From Aspergillus flavus (lineage: Eukaryota; Ascomycota; Eurotiomycetes; Eurotiales; Aspergillaceae), in the NCBI RefSeq assembly GCF_009017415.1, contig NC_092408.1, forward strand, positions 2,046,001-2,110,000: a stretch of 64,000 nucleotides of DNA, in the 5' to 3' direction. The notes beneath the pieces were generated by a model. That model worked only from the letters and a program-made list of their open reading frames with translations. It searched no databases and was not told where the DNA came from. Both the position numbers and the translations under genes were made by a program. This document shows, one piece after another, positions 34,045 to 44,714 of the stretch (its first letter is position 1; each line of letters opens with the position of its first letter).

Positions 34045-37000
34045 TTAAGCGCCAAACTTTTCAATTATCCAGCCCTCCTTAGGGTCTTTCTTTTGCACCA
34101 CCTTCTTGGCTGGCAAAGGCCATCCTCCACGTCCAGCCTCGCTTACCAGTGACGGGATCACCCAACACGCCCTGCGTGGTGGGATTCCATCAATCGGTTC
34201 TGTTTTCCCAATAGGCTTACCGTACTCGATTAAGGGCGTACCGTGTGCAATGGCAGAGAGTTGCAAGCCACTAGGACAAACCAGTGGGAACATTCTGACT
34301 TTGGGTACTTCGGTCGACACGAGCGATGGGGACGCTTGTTGGAGATGGGAATATATGATGTATTGCGGCATTTCCTTGGGTGAGAGGCTCGCAAGGATAG
34401 ATGACGGATGCACGTAAACAGCTTTTTCATCAAGTTCCGTGGCCGGTCCCTCGCGAGACTTGAAAAGCGTCAAGTATGGAACATCGATCGCTCTCTTCGG
34501 TGTACGATGCATTTCGGGCGGTACTGGAGACAAATCAGCCCGGATGGCAACATTGTCGATGAAACCCGCTGTGACAATTTGCTTCAAAGCCTTGATTTGC
34601 TTCTCTGTTGGCTGCGATAAACGTGGCTGATATGCTCCGACAACTCCAGGGTTATTGGCCCGCACTATATCTGTCAATTGACTTCGTAGTTGCGTGGCCT
34701 CTTTGAATCCTTTGCCTCGTAAGAACATCTTTTCACAGAACGATTCTCCATCAGAAGCATATCCATAGGCGCAAATCGCTGATAAGAACTTCAACGCATC
34801 GGATGTATCATCGTGTTGACTCCAGAGTCGATGAGCTCTTGCATAGTCTTTGTGACGTTGCTCCCGAACTGTGTCTTCCAAACGATCCGAGTTCGTGTAT
34901 ACCGCGTCTTTCTCTCTGTTATCCCCCTTGGGGTTCGGGTCGATTTGGTTTTCTGGAACAAAAAGGTCTCCAACTGCCAAGGCCGAAACCAGCGCAATAA
35001 CGTAGGGCATACAGCCGTGCTGATGACCAATATACAACATCTTACCAAACCTAGGGGACAGAGGGTATGTAGACAGACGATTGCCGATTTGCGTAACTTT
35101 GCCATCAGACGTGAGAGCACCGAGATTTTTGAGGAGCTTCTCGGCTTTCGCAAGACCCTGCCGACTAGGAGGCGTTGGGAATGGGAAATTGATAACGTTG
35201 TGAAGGCCCATACTCTTCATCTGAAGCACGACGCCTTCAATTGGCGTGCGTAGAATCTCTGGTTCTGTGTACTGAGCAAACTCGTTTTCGTAGACTGCAG
35301 ATGAGTAGAGTCGATAGCAGTGGCCGGGCCCAGTTCTACCAGCTCGTCCTGCTCTTTGATTGGCACTGGCCTTACTGATCCAGTTGACCTGAAACTTCTG
35401 CACTCCTGTATCTAAATCGTACTGTTTCTCCTTGGCCCGTCCACAATCAAACACATATCGAATGCCCGGGATTGTTAAACTAGTCTCAGCCACGTTAGTC
35501 GCTAGAATGATAAGACGTGAGCCCTCGGGTGGCGGTTCAAAAACTCTCAGCTGTTCCTTTGTGGGAAGTTGGGAGTACAACGGCAAAACATGCACTCGCG
35601 TGGATGAACCCATTGCTTCTTCGCCGAGATCAAAACCATCATCGTCATCATCATCGTTATCTAGACCGGTGATTTCGAGGTCACTGTCGTCGTCTTCGTT
35701 GCCAACCTTGGAAAGATCAGCGTCCCCAATGTCTAGGTCTTCCGCCTCCAGTGGTGCATCGTTCGCAGAGATCTGCACTTTAACCTCAGTTTCTCCACCC
35801 CGCTGCGTGGGTTTGAAGGCCTGCTTCAAGCGCTTAGAGAGTTGTCGAATTTCGTTCTGCCCTGTCAAAAAGACGAGCATGCCCCCTGGAGGCAGCTTAC
35901 GATGACCTCTCGAGACTTTCCGGTACGCCTCCTCAACGTAATCCTGGCGTGTGCGTCGGGAAAAATGCACCGTGACGGGGTACTGGCGACCTTCTGCTTG
36001 AACCAAAGGTGGTGGTCCCTGGCGGAAGAGGTTGGGATTTTGGGTGAAGTCGGAAATTCGCAGAGTGGCAGACATGACCACGAGTTTTAAAGGTTTCACA
36101 GCTGGGTCTTCCTCACTCATAGCTTTCCTCAGGTCCACAATACGGCTCACCATACCAATGAGGATATCTGTGTTAACACTCCGTTCATGAGCCTCATCGA
36201 TAACGATGATAGAGTATTTGCTCAGCGAGAAGTCTTCCGCGATTTCACGGATCAAGATACCATCGGTCATGAACTTGATTGCGGTTTTCTTCGATACAGT
36301 GCTTTCAAATCGAATTTGATAAGACACTTGATCGGAGAACTGACCCAATTCATCGCCTACACGTTTTGCCATACTGACAGCAGCAACTCGACGAGGTTGC
36401 GTTACCGCTATCATGCCGGGATTAGGGCTATCCGGGTTTCCAAAACCAGCTTCGAACAGAAATTGTGGTAATTGAGTAGTTTTTCCGCTACCAGTAGCAC
36501 CCCATATAACGACAGAGGAATTGTTGTAGATTGCCTCCATAATTTTCTGTTCTTCTCCAACCACAGGCAACCCTAACCGTGCATTTTGTATATCCTCCGA
36601 GCGGTCAACTTGGACATGGAATGCCTTTCTGAAGGGGTTGCCTTTGGTAACTTGAAGTTCTGCGGGCAGTGGTTCTTCTTCGTAAACAGTATTCCGCACG
36701 GGCTTTTCTTTCAACTTGGCCCCGAAGGGTTGCTCTTCTGATACGACAGGACCGGTAGTAGGCTTGAAACCGACTGTTTCGTTAATTTGTTGTCTGGCCC
36801 AAGCTTTGAACGCGGACTGGCGAGGCTGATTGCTGGTACTGTCATCCTCCTCTTCTTCCTCCTCGTCTTCGTCTCCTTCATCATCGTCGTCGCTTTCTTC
36901 TTCCTCTTCCTCTTCCGCTTCTTCACCCTCATTCTCATCTTCGCTTTGGTCATCCTCAAAAGCGTCCTCTGAAGATTCATCATCGTCTTCATTCATCCTA

Positions 37001-37759
37001 TCCAGTGCCTCCACCTCTTTGTCTTTAAGTTTCCGATAATCTGGGGTGCTGCCGTTATCGCTCTCATTCTCGTCTTCATCCGAGTCAAATCCCTCCCATG
37101 GTAAGTCTTGTATCTTGGTGGCCTTCGTTTTCAATTTCGGCGCTCGTTTGCGCTTTTTGAGGACGGGAAATCCGTCCGCTCCAAGTTCGAGAGGGCGCTT
37201 CAACCCGCTACCAACCACGACCTGTTCCGCCGGCTTCTCAATGGGACCTTGTGCTTTAGGAATAGCGAAACTTGTCCCCGAAGGAGGAAGTGAATCATCT
37301 GTTTCATCGCCCGACAACTCCACATGGGAGGCACTGTCATGGGTATACCTAGATGCTTCAATGATACCGTTTTCGTCAAGTCTTTTGCGCTTCCCTAATT
37401 CTCTAGAACTTTCGAAATTGGAGGTGTCCAACGTTGTCTTTTCAAGCTTCTTGAGCAGTTCAACATTTTCCTCTTTCTTGAGTTTATTTTCCTGCAGAGA
37501 CGGTTAGAATGGACGGTATACCCCACAATTCATTTCTTGCATAGAGTCTACATACAATATATTTATCTAAGCGTTTTTGTTTCTTTGCTGAGATTTTGGT
37601 GTGTTGCGCTCTCAATTCCTCTCTCAGCTTTTGCCTTTTGGCTTCCTTCTGTTCTTTAGAGATGGGCAAAACTTCGGCGGCATTGCTGTCGACCGCAGCA
37701 TCTGCCGCCTCCTTCTGCCTGTGCTTTTGCTTCCTCTGACGAGGAACAAACTTCGGCAT
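34045..37759 (-). CDS. DHR1: DEAH-box RNA helicase Dhr1/Ecm16 (40S ribosome biogenesis)
   Basis: Two exons, 37759-37556 and 37491-34045, with a 64-base intron, encode 1216 residues (yeast Dhr1: 1267). The N-terminus MPKFVPRQRKQKHRQKEAAD is basic. A very acidic segment of Asp/Glu runs lies at about residues 230-290. The helicase core begins near residue 390: GATGSGKTTQLPQF (motif I), TQPRRVAA (Ia), IVIDEAHERS (II, DEAH), MSATLRI (III), ATNVAETSLTIPGI and NQRAGRAGRTGPG (VI). An insertion of acidic low-complexity sequence splits the two RecA lobes at GLDNDDDDDDGFDL, as in Dhr1 relatives. The HA2 and OB-fold regions complete the protein. Dhr1 unwinds U3 snoRNA from pre-18S rRNA in the nucleolus. 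It is divergent from the PAC3-type gene and separated from it by only 306 bases. Confidence 0.94.
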
Positions 37760-38065
37760 GGTGTGGGGGCAATGATACCTTTGTCCACACCGACAGACAA
37801 AGAAGAAAAATATACAGAAAAAGCAGATTGATGAGCTTTGTGGTGATGGTCAATTGGAAAGGGAACAAAAAAAAATTAGGCGGCGGAGAGATTCTGCCCT
37901 AAAGCGGTGAGATTGTGTTCACCGCCCACGTATGTAACACACTCCCCTCCATGGAAACTGTTTACAAGTTCATGTATCGAAACGTATTTCCCCTCCCCGC
38001 ATTTCTGAGTAGACAGTACTCCTTTCACTGCATTTATTTGTATCGCTCAAGGCAAGCCTCTAACC
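37760..38065. promoter_or_regulatory. Compact bidirectional promoter DHR1 / PAC3
   Basis: The 306 bases between the two diverging start codons must serve both genes. An A9-type run lies at about 37867-37875 and a GC-rich patch AGGCGGCGGAGAG at 37879-37891. I cannot assign a specific factor site. Confidence 0.5.
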
Positions 38066-38584
38066 ATGGTGGAACCTTTCAATCTCAGTGAACTTCAGGG
38101 GCCGCTAAACCTTCCCTTTCCTGCCAGTACCAAACAAGTTGCCGGACTTGTTAATGGTATTCAGACAGCTGTCATGTGCATGAGCTTTAACGACAGAATT
38201 CTGGTAACAATTTCACAAAAGGGCCGACTTGGTCACTGGGTTGGTAGTATACAATGGATTCTTTCCAGACACCCAGCTAATGGATGACAGTTACATGTAC
38301 CATTGGAAAACAAAAATCCCGGAACTGAAGGCGCTCACACCTTCCCAGACTCGGATGACAGTCTTCTTCCGATCAGCAGCCTCACTGCGACTTCACTCCT
38401 GGGAGGCCGTATTTCTGGACATGACACAATTGGTCAGCTATATGCTCGTCAGATAGCTAGTGCCATCGTGACAAAAACACCGACTGAAAAGCGGCTTCTG
38501 GTCGTTGGACTTGGACTTGAGACCGCTGATGCTGATCGGAATGTTTTCTTCGCAATCATAGACCTTGTGCTTCAATGCATCTAA
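38066..38584 (+). CDS. Proteasome assembly chaperone 3 (PAC3/Pba3-type)
   Basis: Two exons, 38066-38239 and 38291-38584, with a 51-base intron (GTTGGT donor, GCTAAT branch, GACAG acceptor), encode 155 residues. The joined middle reads SFNDRILVTISQKGRLGHWL continuing HVPLENKNP, matching the beta-sandwich core of PAC3 proteins. The C-terminal half holds LLGGRISGHDTIGQLYARQI and TEKRLLVVGLGLE, the pattern seen in human PSMG3. PAC3, with PAC4, acts in the cytosol on alpha-ring formation of the 20S proteasome. The GTTGGT donor is weaker than the others in the window, but without splicing the frame stops at once. The stop codon TAA overlaps the stop codon of the converging gene by two bases. Confidence 0.82.
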
Positions 38585-39630
38585 GGGTTGAGAAAAGAAA
38601 AAGAGAAACACTCACAAAGCCAAATCGAGAACCCTGGTCCCTGTATCTTCGTTTTACTCCGCTCAATCTTCAGGGGTGGGTCCCTTAGAGCGTGGACAAG
38701 ATGGCACAGGCGGTTTCTCTCCTCCTCAGTAAAACCGCGAAAACTTAGCTTTCCAAGGAATTTGAACGCGCCGCTAAATAAGGTGTTGACCAAATCTTTC
38801 TCATTGAAACCGGGCAAATTCCAATTCTCTGTTACAACAACGGTCAACGAAAAGATATGCAAGGGCTCGGCCGCTTTCAATGCTGTAATGAATTCTGAAA
38901 ACGCCCAACGGCGATGCAAAGCCACTCTAGGGTTCTCTGCTCCTATCAAAACTACGACCGATCCCAGTGGTCTGCTCCAATTAAGATGTTCGTTGCGACA
39001 GGGGTATTCAAGGTTGACATCAAACTCCTTAGAGCGACAACACGGTAACGACTTCGGATGACGTCTGAGAAGGTCTGCGGAGTAAGGACCATACGCTCGG
39101 AGAAAGAGCCTGCGGTAACTAAGCGAATGATACAGGGCAATTGAAGCTTCATGGTAAATGAGGTGCGACGTCCTGAGAATTTGTAGATTCCCGATCCCTG
39201 TGTGTTCGAGTCTCCCGATTTCGAGGGCACTTCCGTCATGCGCAAACAAAGCGGTATAGATTCTGAACCTTACGTCGATTGGCAGGCGATAAAGGTAACA
39301 GCTACGATAGTGGCAGCCGACAACCAGCTCTCCTCTGACCATCTTGCACGCCTCCGGAACAATAATGTCATGGTAGTTTGGTTGTCCATCGTACAATGCA
39401 ATTCGAGTGACATTGTCCTCAACGACTCTCCTATAAAAGCGAACGGTGATCCTCCAACCCATGCTCTTGCTAGCGGGAAGTTTCGTTGAACAGTGTGCGT
39501 TGAAGGGTGAGGCAACTTACCCTGGGTTACTTGGTTCGAGACGATTGAAGTTTGGCTTGTTCGCGGGGCCCTGCATACTGGTGTCTTGCTTATGAACTGA
39601 AACTCCTGTCTCTTGAGGGCCGGGGTCCAT
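38581..39630 (-). CDS. Fungal-specific 2EXR/F-box-like protein of unknown function
   Basis: Two exons, 39630-39521 and 39469-38581, with a 51-base intron (GTAAGT donor, CTAG acceptor), give 332 residues; the phase-2 join reads SNPGKSMGWRITVRF. The first 37 residues are polar and probably disordered. A motif LPIDVRFRIYTALFA at about residues 98-112 is followed by LEIGRL and LQILRTSHLIYHEASIALYH. This is the pattern LPxxxRxxIYxxL... LLxxCRxIYxEA found in the large 2EXR/DUF7730 families of Pezizomycotina, whose function is largely unknown. The rest has alternating helices and strands and ends with a Cys/Phe-rich tail WLCECFSFSFLNP, which may be lineage-specific read-through. Its stop overlaps that of the PAC3 gene. 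Confidence 0.65.
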
Positions 39631-40618
39631 GTTTTCACCTAATAGGGGTATGGGAAATGGCTCAAATCGAAGCTGAGGGTGGTCGGCTTTCTAAGGAGTT
39701 ATCTGGGGGCATCTCGATTATTTGTTGTCCTTGGTATGAATGAGAGTGTACAAAGTCCAGAGGATAGGTAACTAGGGAACAATAGAATTCAGCTGTTCTT
39801 CAAATCGCATGCAACACTTTACTTTCATTCATAATGAGGAACTAACTTGCTGCGCCAACAGAAGAAAAAGGAAGTTACTGTGGCACAAACCAGGGCTGCA
39901 CCTTCACGGTAATTGCCTTGCAATACTCGAACAATGGTCTCATTACCATTCCTTGTACCCATTCAAAGGCTGTATATAAAGATGTGGGCAATCCATGCAG
40001 ACTACTACGATGATTCCCTCTTTGTTTACAGTGAAGCTTGTATACGGGCTTTGCTCTTTGATACGGTCTCTCTACATAGTGCACTTAAATAGAATGAGTA
40101 GTTGCTGGCAACCTTTTTGGGGGGCCTGAAATCACATATTAAACATCATGATACCTTCAATCATCGTTCAATATATCCTCGACTACTTCCAGGTTATACC
40201 TGGTGATAAAGTATATATCGCAGTCACGTGTTGCCAGGGAGATTGATTATCATTGGACGGGTTCCTCTCTTGTTTCCTGTTGTCTCCTGCTTTGCGTGAC
40301 TTTTCTTTCACTACCCTCCACTTCTTTCGAACGCGTTTTTATATTGTCTTTCGGTGTTACACTTAGCTTGAGGTCCTTGATTTTCATTTGGTTGAGGAAT
40401 AAATCATCTGGACAACCAAGGACTCCCGTGACGTCTTACCGTAAACACACCTCTTTGTGTTCCGTATCACTATAAACCCTCCATTCACGGTCTGTCAAAG
40501 CATGGGTCTTTACTAGCCACATAATTACCTCCCCCGAGTTGCTATTCCCTTTTTTATCCCTCATATCTACCTCTCCTTTGCTGTCTGATACCTCATTTGA
40601 AGGTTTCAATGATCTAAG
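39631..40618. promoter_or_regulatory. Divergent intergenic region, 2EXR-like gene / TDP1
   Basis: About 1 kb between two diverging start codons. A T/C-rich stretch from about 40258 to 40345 and pyrimidine-rich DNA up to 40600 fit a TDP1 promoter and leader. Two ORFs (39875-40084, 40203-40475) are not supported as genes. Confidence 0.45.
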
Positions 40619-43133
40619 ATGAATCCCGACGATTTAGATGACCCTGATCTGAGGGCAGCAATCGCTGCCTCTCTCAGGGAATCCAGTAATCACGAAGAGA
40701 ACAGCCAAAACGGGCGTCAACATGAAGTTGTTGACTTGACTGCAGATTCTGATGATGATGTGATACCCATATTCCCCAAGTCAAACTCCGTCATTGGTTC
40801 CGAGACAGATGGGGATGAAACCGATTCGGGCGAGGAAGATGGCGATGACGAAGATGAAGACCTGAAGAGGGCGATCGAACTGTCTATGCAAAGTGCCATA
40901 GCAGATGAAGATGGCTCTTCGAGACATCATTTGTCATCAATTGGCAACAATGACAGCAAGGCATCTAACACCCCGATATCCAGTAGAGCTGAAACCCCAG
41001 CAAGCATACAGGCGCCGACACAAGCAGCTGGCTTATTGGGCTTGGATCGAAGACAGATGGAGAAAGAGCGCCTGGAGCGGCTGAACAAGAGAAAAGCCGA
41101 AGAACCTGTATCGGATGGCCAACGGGATGCAAAGCAGGCGAGAACTGGAACGCCTTCAAGATCTCCCGGTCCTGCTATATCAGTGGTTGACACATCTTCT
41201 GGATCAAATTCGTCACGCACAACGCCAGCAGGAAATGATCAAATACAGATCCCATCTCCGACCCCGTCGGTTCAATTTCCTAACGGAGTCGTTAAGAAAA
41301 CATGGGCCTTCGGTTGCCGCCGACAGGGTGATGATATCAAGATCGAGGAAGTTTTTCAGAAATCTGACTTACAACTTGCTGTCCTCAGCTCTTTTATGTG
41401 GGAAATGGAATGGCTTTTCTCAAAATTAAATACAGCAAAAACTCGATTCTACTTGGTGATGCAAGCCAAGGATGAATCTACAGTAAGTGCCGTTCAACGT
41501 TATCCACGTAATTGTCTGGCTGGACCATGAACTATACCCATTGCTGGTCCTTACTTTCTTGTCTTGGTGTTCAGCCTTTTGGAACGTGAAGTTAACCATC
41601 TTTGTGGTCCTAGAAACTTCAGTACAAGTCCGAAACCGCTGCTATGAGCAACCTTAGATTATGTTTTCCACCAATGGATGGTCAAGTGAATTGCATGCAT
41701 TCAAAGCTGATGTTACTCTTCCACTCGGGATACGTTCGAATTGTGGTCCCCACTGCCAACTTGACTCCATATGACTGGGGTGAAATAGGTGGTCTTATGG
41801 AAAATGTACTGCATAATCTGACATTCCTATCCGCTACCGGCTAACCATAACCTAGAGTGTTTTTATTATTGATCTACCAAAAAGGACCGATAAAGACTCT
41901 GGGTTTACTCGAACAGGCTTCTACGACGAGTTGACTTACTTTTTAAAAGCTAGCACTCTACACGAGAATATCATCGCTAAACTGACCGATTATGACTTCA
42001 GTAGAACCGCGCATATTGCATTTGTCCACACTATGTAACCTCCTCTACCCTGACATCATGGTCTGATCTCTGATTCCATCTAGTGGTGGCTCGCATATGG
42101 GAGATTCGTGGCGGCGTACAGGGTACTGCGGCTTAGGACGTGCAGTGAACTCTCTTGGTTTGCGAACATCCAAACCTCTCAACATCGATTTTGTCGTGAG
42201 TCTACAATTGTACCAATTCACAGAGCACTTCCTGATACACAATAGACGTCATCCGTTGGCTCCTTGACGGACGAGTTCTTGAGGTCCATATATCTTGCAT
42301 GCCAAGGTCAGCAATAGCTGAGTGCGATACCCCATTATAACACGAATCACAGGGATAACTTTGTGTCCAGGCGACGATGGATCGACGGAATACGTCCTTC
42401 GCACCGCAAAATCCTTTCCTGTCCGGAGCCGCAGCAACCCTACACAGCTCATTAACAAGTCTACGGCCGAAGAGTGGAAAGATAGATTTAGAGTCTACTT
42501 CCCCTCAGAGACAACAGTTAATGACACAAAAGGTGGACCACAATCCGCAGGGACGATTTGCTTTCAATCAAGGTGGTATACGGGCCCTAAATTTCCTCGT
42601 CATGTTCTGCGTGACTGTGTAAGTCAGAGGCTAGGCCTACTGATGCATAATAAAGTGAGTCGCTGTGTTTTTGAGGGAAGCGGAAGAAGACACCAAGCTT
42701 ATGCTAGGATGCTCTAGATCCTCTACGTAAGGCCAGATGACCCAGCGACGCTACCTGATAACTCTCAATGCCGAGCCTGGGCTTATGTGGGAAGTGCGAA
42801 TCTTTCAGAGAGCGCATGGTGAGTGATCTCGTATCATGCCCATCCTCTGATTGTGCCTTGCTATCTGGGAAACTCATAATGAATAGGGGCCGCCTCGTTC
42901 AGGAGCGGGCAACAAAGGAACCGAAACTCAACTGTCGAAACTGGGAATGCGGTGTGCTCATGCCTGTTATTAGTAAAGAAGATGCTGTGTCGGAGCAGAA
43001 CAAGTCCCCGAACGATGAATCCGGGACTATGCTAGATGCCTTCAAAGGCATTGTGCCCGTGCCGATGCGTCTCCCAGCACCTCAGTACGGGCCAAACCGC
43101 AAGCCTTGGTTCAATTCAGAAAGTGGAATGTGA
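40619..43133 (+). CDS. TDP1: Tyrosyl-DNA phosphodiesterase 1 with two N-terminal ubiquitin-interacting motifs
   Basis: Eight exons (40619-41482, 41614-41805, 41856-42034, 42084-42195, 42246-42306, 42371-42654, 42718-42818, 42887-43133) join in frame to 679 residues. Both HKD half-sites are intact: MHSKLMLLF with the downstream Asn of VVPTANL (His317, Lys319), and LLMHNKILYVRP with GSANLSESAWG (His562, Lys564). Other family blocks are NLRLCFPPMDGQVNC, NIDFVTSSVGSL and NWECGVLMPV. Tdp1 hydrolyses 3'-phosphotyrosyl links left by stalled topoisomerase I and trims other 3' blocks in the nucleus. The first 100 residues hold two UIM-like helices, DPDLRAAIAASLRES (about 8-22) and DEDLKRAIELSMQSA (about 80-94), separated by an acidic stretch with VVDLTADSDDDVIPI, which resembles a SUMO-interacting motif. 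Seven short introns explain the scattered frames; this is not a pseudogene. Confidence 0.92.
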
Positions 43134-43812
43134 TTCAGATTGGGATTTTTGTTATAGCTTCATTCAACCAATTGGTCATGCATATAGATAGTCCCATTCG
43201 ATATCTAATTTGGTACGCACAATATTTAGAGACGCTTCCGGGCAGTGGGACATGGTTGGCACGGTAGATCTTAACAAGGATATAATTCGTAGGATTCTCG
43301 GGCAATGGTTCCCCGTTCTTTAATATTAGATAGTATAGCTTTCCGTGCTGGCAACAAAGAGGCCGGCTGACCCCTTTTGGTAATCCGGCGATCTTTCATT
43401 TACCCAGATGCGAGAGTCCCGAACCCAGAGATGCACACGTCCGTTGTGATTCTTTGATATCCCTGGTCCCCACTCGAGAACCATCCCTACCAAGCCTCCC
43501 AAATAGAGCCGACCATGCAGCAAGAAATGAAAAGAACCGCGATGGTCTAGATAAAGCGACGCAACACACTAAAGTTGCCCCAAGTAGCCTTGGAAATCAA
43601 CACGATTCCATGAACTAGCATATTGAAGGGATAATGGTAATAATGGGCAAATGGCAATGGGGCCTCATAAGTGCTAGTGGTTATTTGACTTACCCAGATG
43701 TGTAGATAAATACTTCAGGCCGCGCGATATCCATCTCTTCGTCCACATTTCTCTTTTCTCTATTGACTTCTACTGCTTGGAACGCCCGCATTAGTTTACA
43801 GTACGCCCCAGT
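43134..43812. promoter_or_regulatory. Region between TDP1 and the secreted-protein gene
   Basis: The 679 bases should contain the TDP1 3' end and the promoter of the next plus-strand gene. I see no gene in it; a 65-codon minus-strand frame at 43326-43523 has no support. Confidence 0.4.
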
Positions 43813-44339
43813 ATGATGTCTGGTCTTGTTTCTCCGCTTATTTTTGCCTTTCTCTGCGCCAGTACTGTGGGCGCTGTTCCACCAGGTACTTCTAACCCTA
43901 ATTATAGTGGTACCGGTGGCACTATGGGCCATACTGGAAGTACAGTCGGTACCGGTGGTACTGGAGTTAGTGCTGGTGGCCCTAGTATTTCTCTGACTAA
44001 GGCTACCAATCGCGACAACCCAGGCAAAACACGGCAGCAGGAAAGATTCGTCGAAGGCGTACGTCCCCAAATCCAAATCCAAACCCAGTCCAGAAAATCA
44101 GAACTAACAACACATGCCTGAAGGTGTGCGCGATGGAGGGTGACTATGGCATGTGCCACGGAACGGATGCCAATGGAAATGACTGGACTGCTCCTTGTAA
44201 TCCCAAAAATCGGGTAATTTTGCAAGTGCCTTTTTTGTTGGAAGGGGACATATGTGCTGATCTTGAATAGTGTAAGCTGGGACAGCCTCGTCTGTGCAAT
44301 ATTGATACTATGAGGTTTGTGGCGGTGTGTTCAAAGTGA
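43813..44339 (+). CDS. Small secreted cysteine-rich protein, unknown family
   Basis: Three exons, 43813-44058, 44124-44213 and 44271-44339, encode 134 residues; both introns (65 and 57 bases) have consensus ends and the first has a CTAAC branch. The protein begins with a clear signal peptide, MMSGLVSPLIFAFLCASTVG, probably cut before VPPG near residue 21. Residues 23-58 are a Gly/Thr/Ser-rich flexible segment (GTGGTMGHTGSTVGTGGTG). The mature C-terminal half holds six cysteines: VCAMEG, GMCHGT, APCNPK, RCKLGQ, RLCNID and AVCSK, an even number suited to three disulfides. Only the cysteine-rich part is split by introns. The build resembles fungal small secreted proteins (effector or defence-peptide type), but I recognise no named family and claim no activity. 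It is convergent with the ABC transporter. Confidence 0.72.
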
Positions 44340-44714
44340 GGGGAGAGACTGCCTATTCTTTCCTGTTTCTAGGGGTTTGATTGTGGGGATTTGCTTGTTT
44401 TTATGGAGAGTTTGTTGTCATGTTGTACATATTAGGTCAATGCTGGGGAAACTTTATATCTTGTGACATGAAGTATAATCTTGCGAGATATTGATGCTAG
44501 GGTGGAATATTCCTCTATATGCAAGAATTATATTAACGCTGTCTATAAACAAAATGCTTTTTTTCTATCTATGTCTCCTCGGGATATCACTCATGTTCCA
44601 CATTAGATCTCTTTCTCCTCCTTTATTTATCTATCTTTTCCCCTGTCGCATTACTTGTTTCTGCTTTCCTCCTGTTTCGAATTCATCGGTGGAAAGTTGA
44701 ACACCAACCACCGT
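44340..44714. other. Convergent 3' region, secreted-protein gene / ABC transporter
   Basis: The 375 bases hold both 3' untranslated regions. The sequence is T-rich with no recognised element. Confidence 0.45.

Noticed and set aside
36711..37507. Several Ser-rich or Lys/Met-rich frames over the acidic segment of DHR1
   Set aside because: They are shadows of GAN-codon runs in the helicase gene in other frames.
42619..42634. GTAAGT...CTAG mini-intron of 16 bases in TDP1
   Set aside because: Too short to splice, and the unspliced translation (DCVSQRLGLLMHNK) matches the family without a gap.
41483..42717. Frame breaks in TDP1 suggesting a pseudogene
   Set aside because: Each break coincides with a consensus short intron, and splicing restores both catalytic HKD half-sites and a continuous 679-residue protein.
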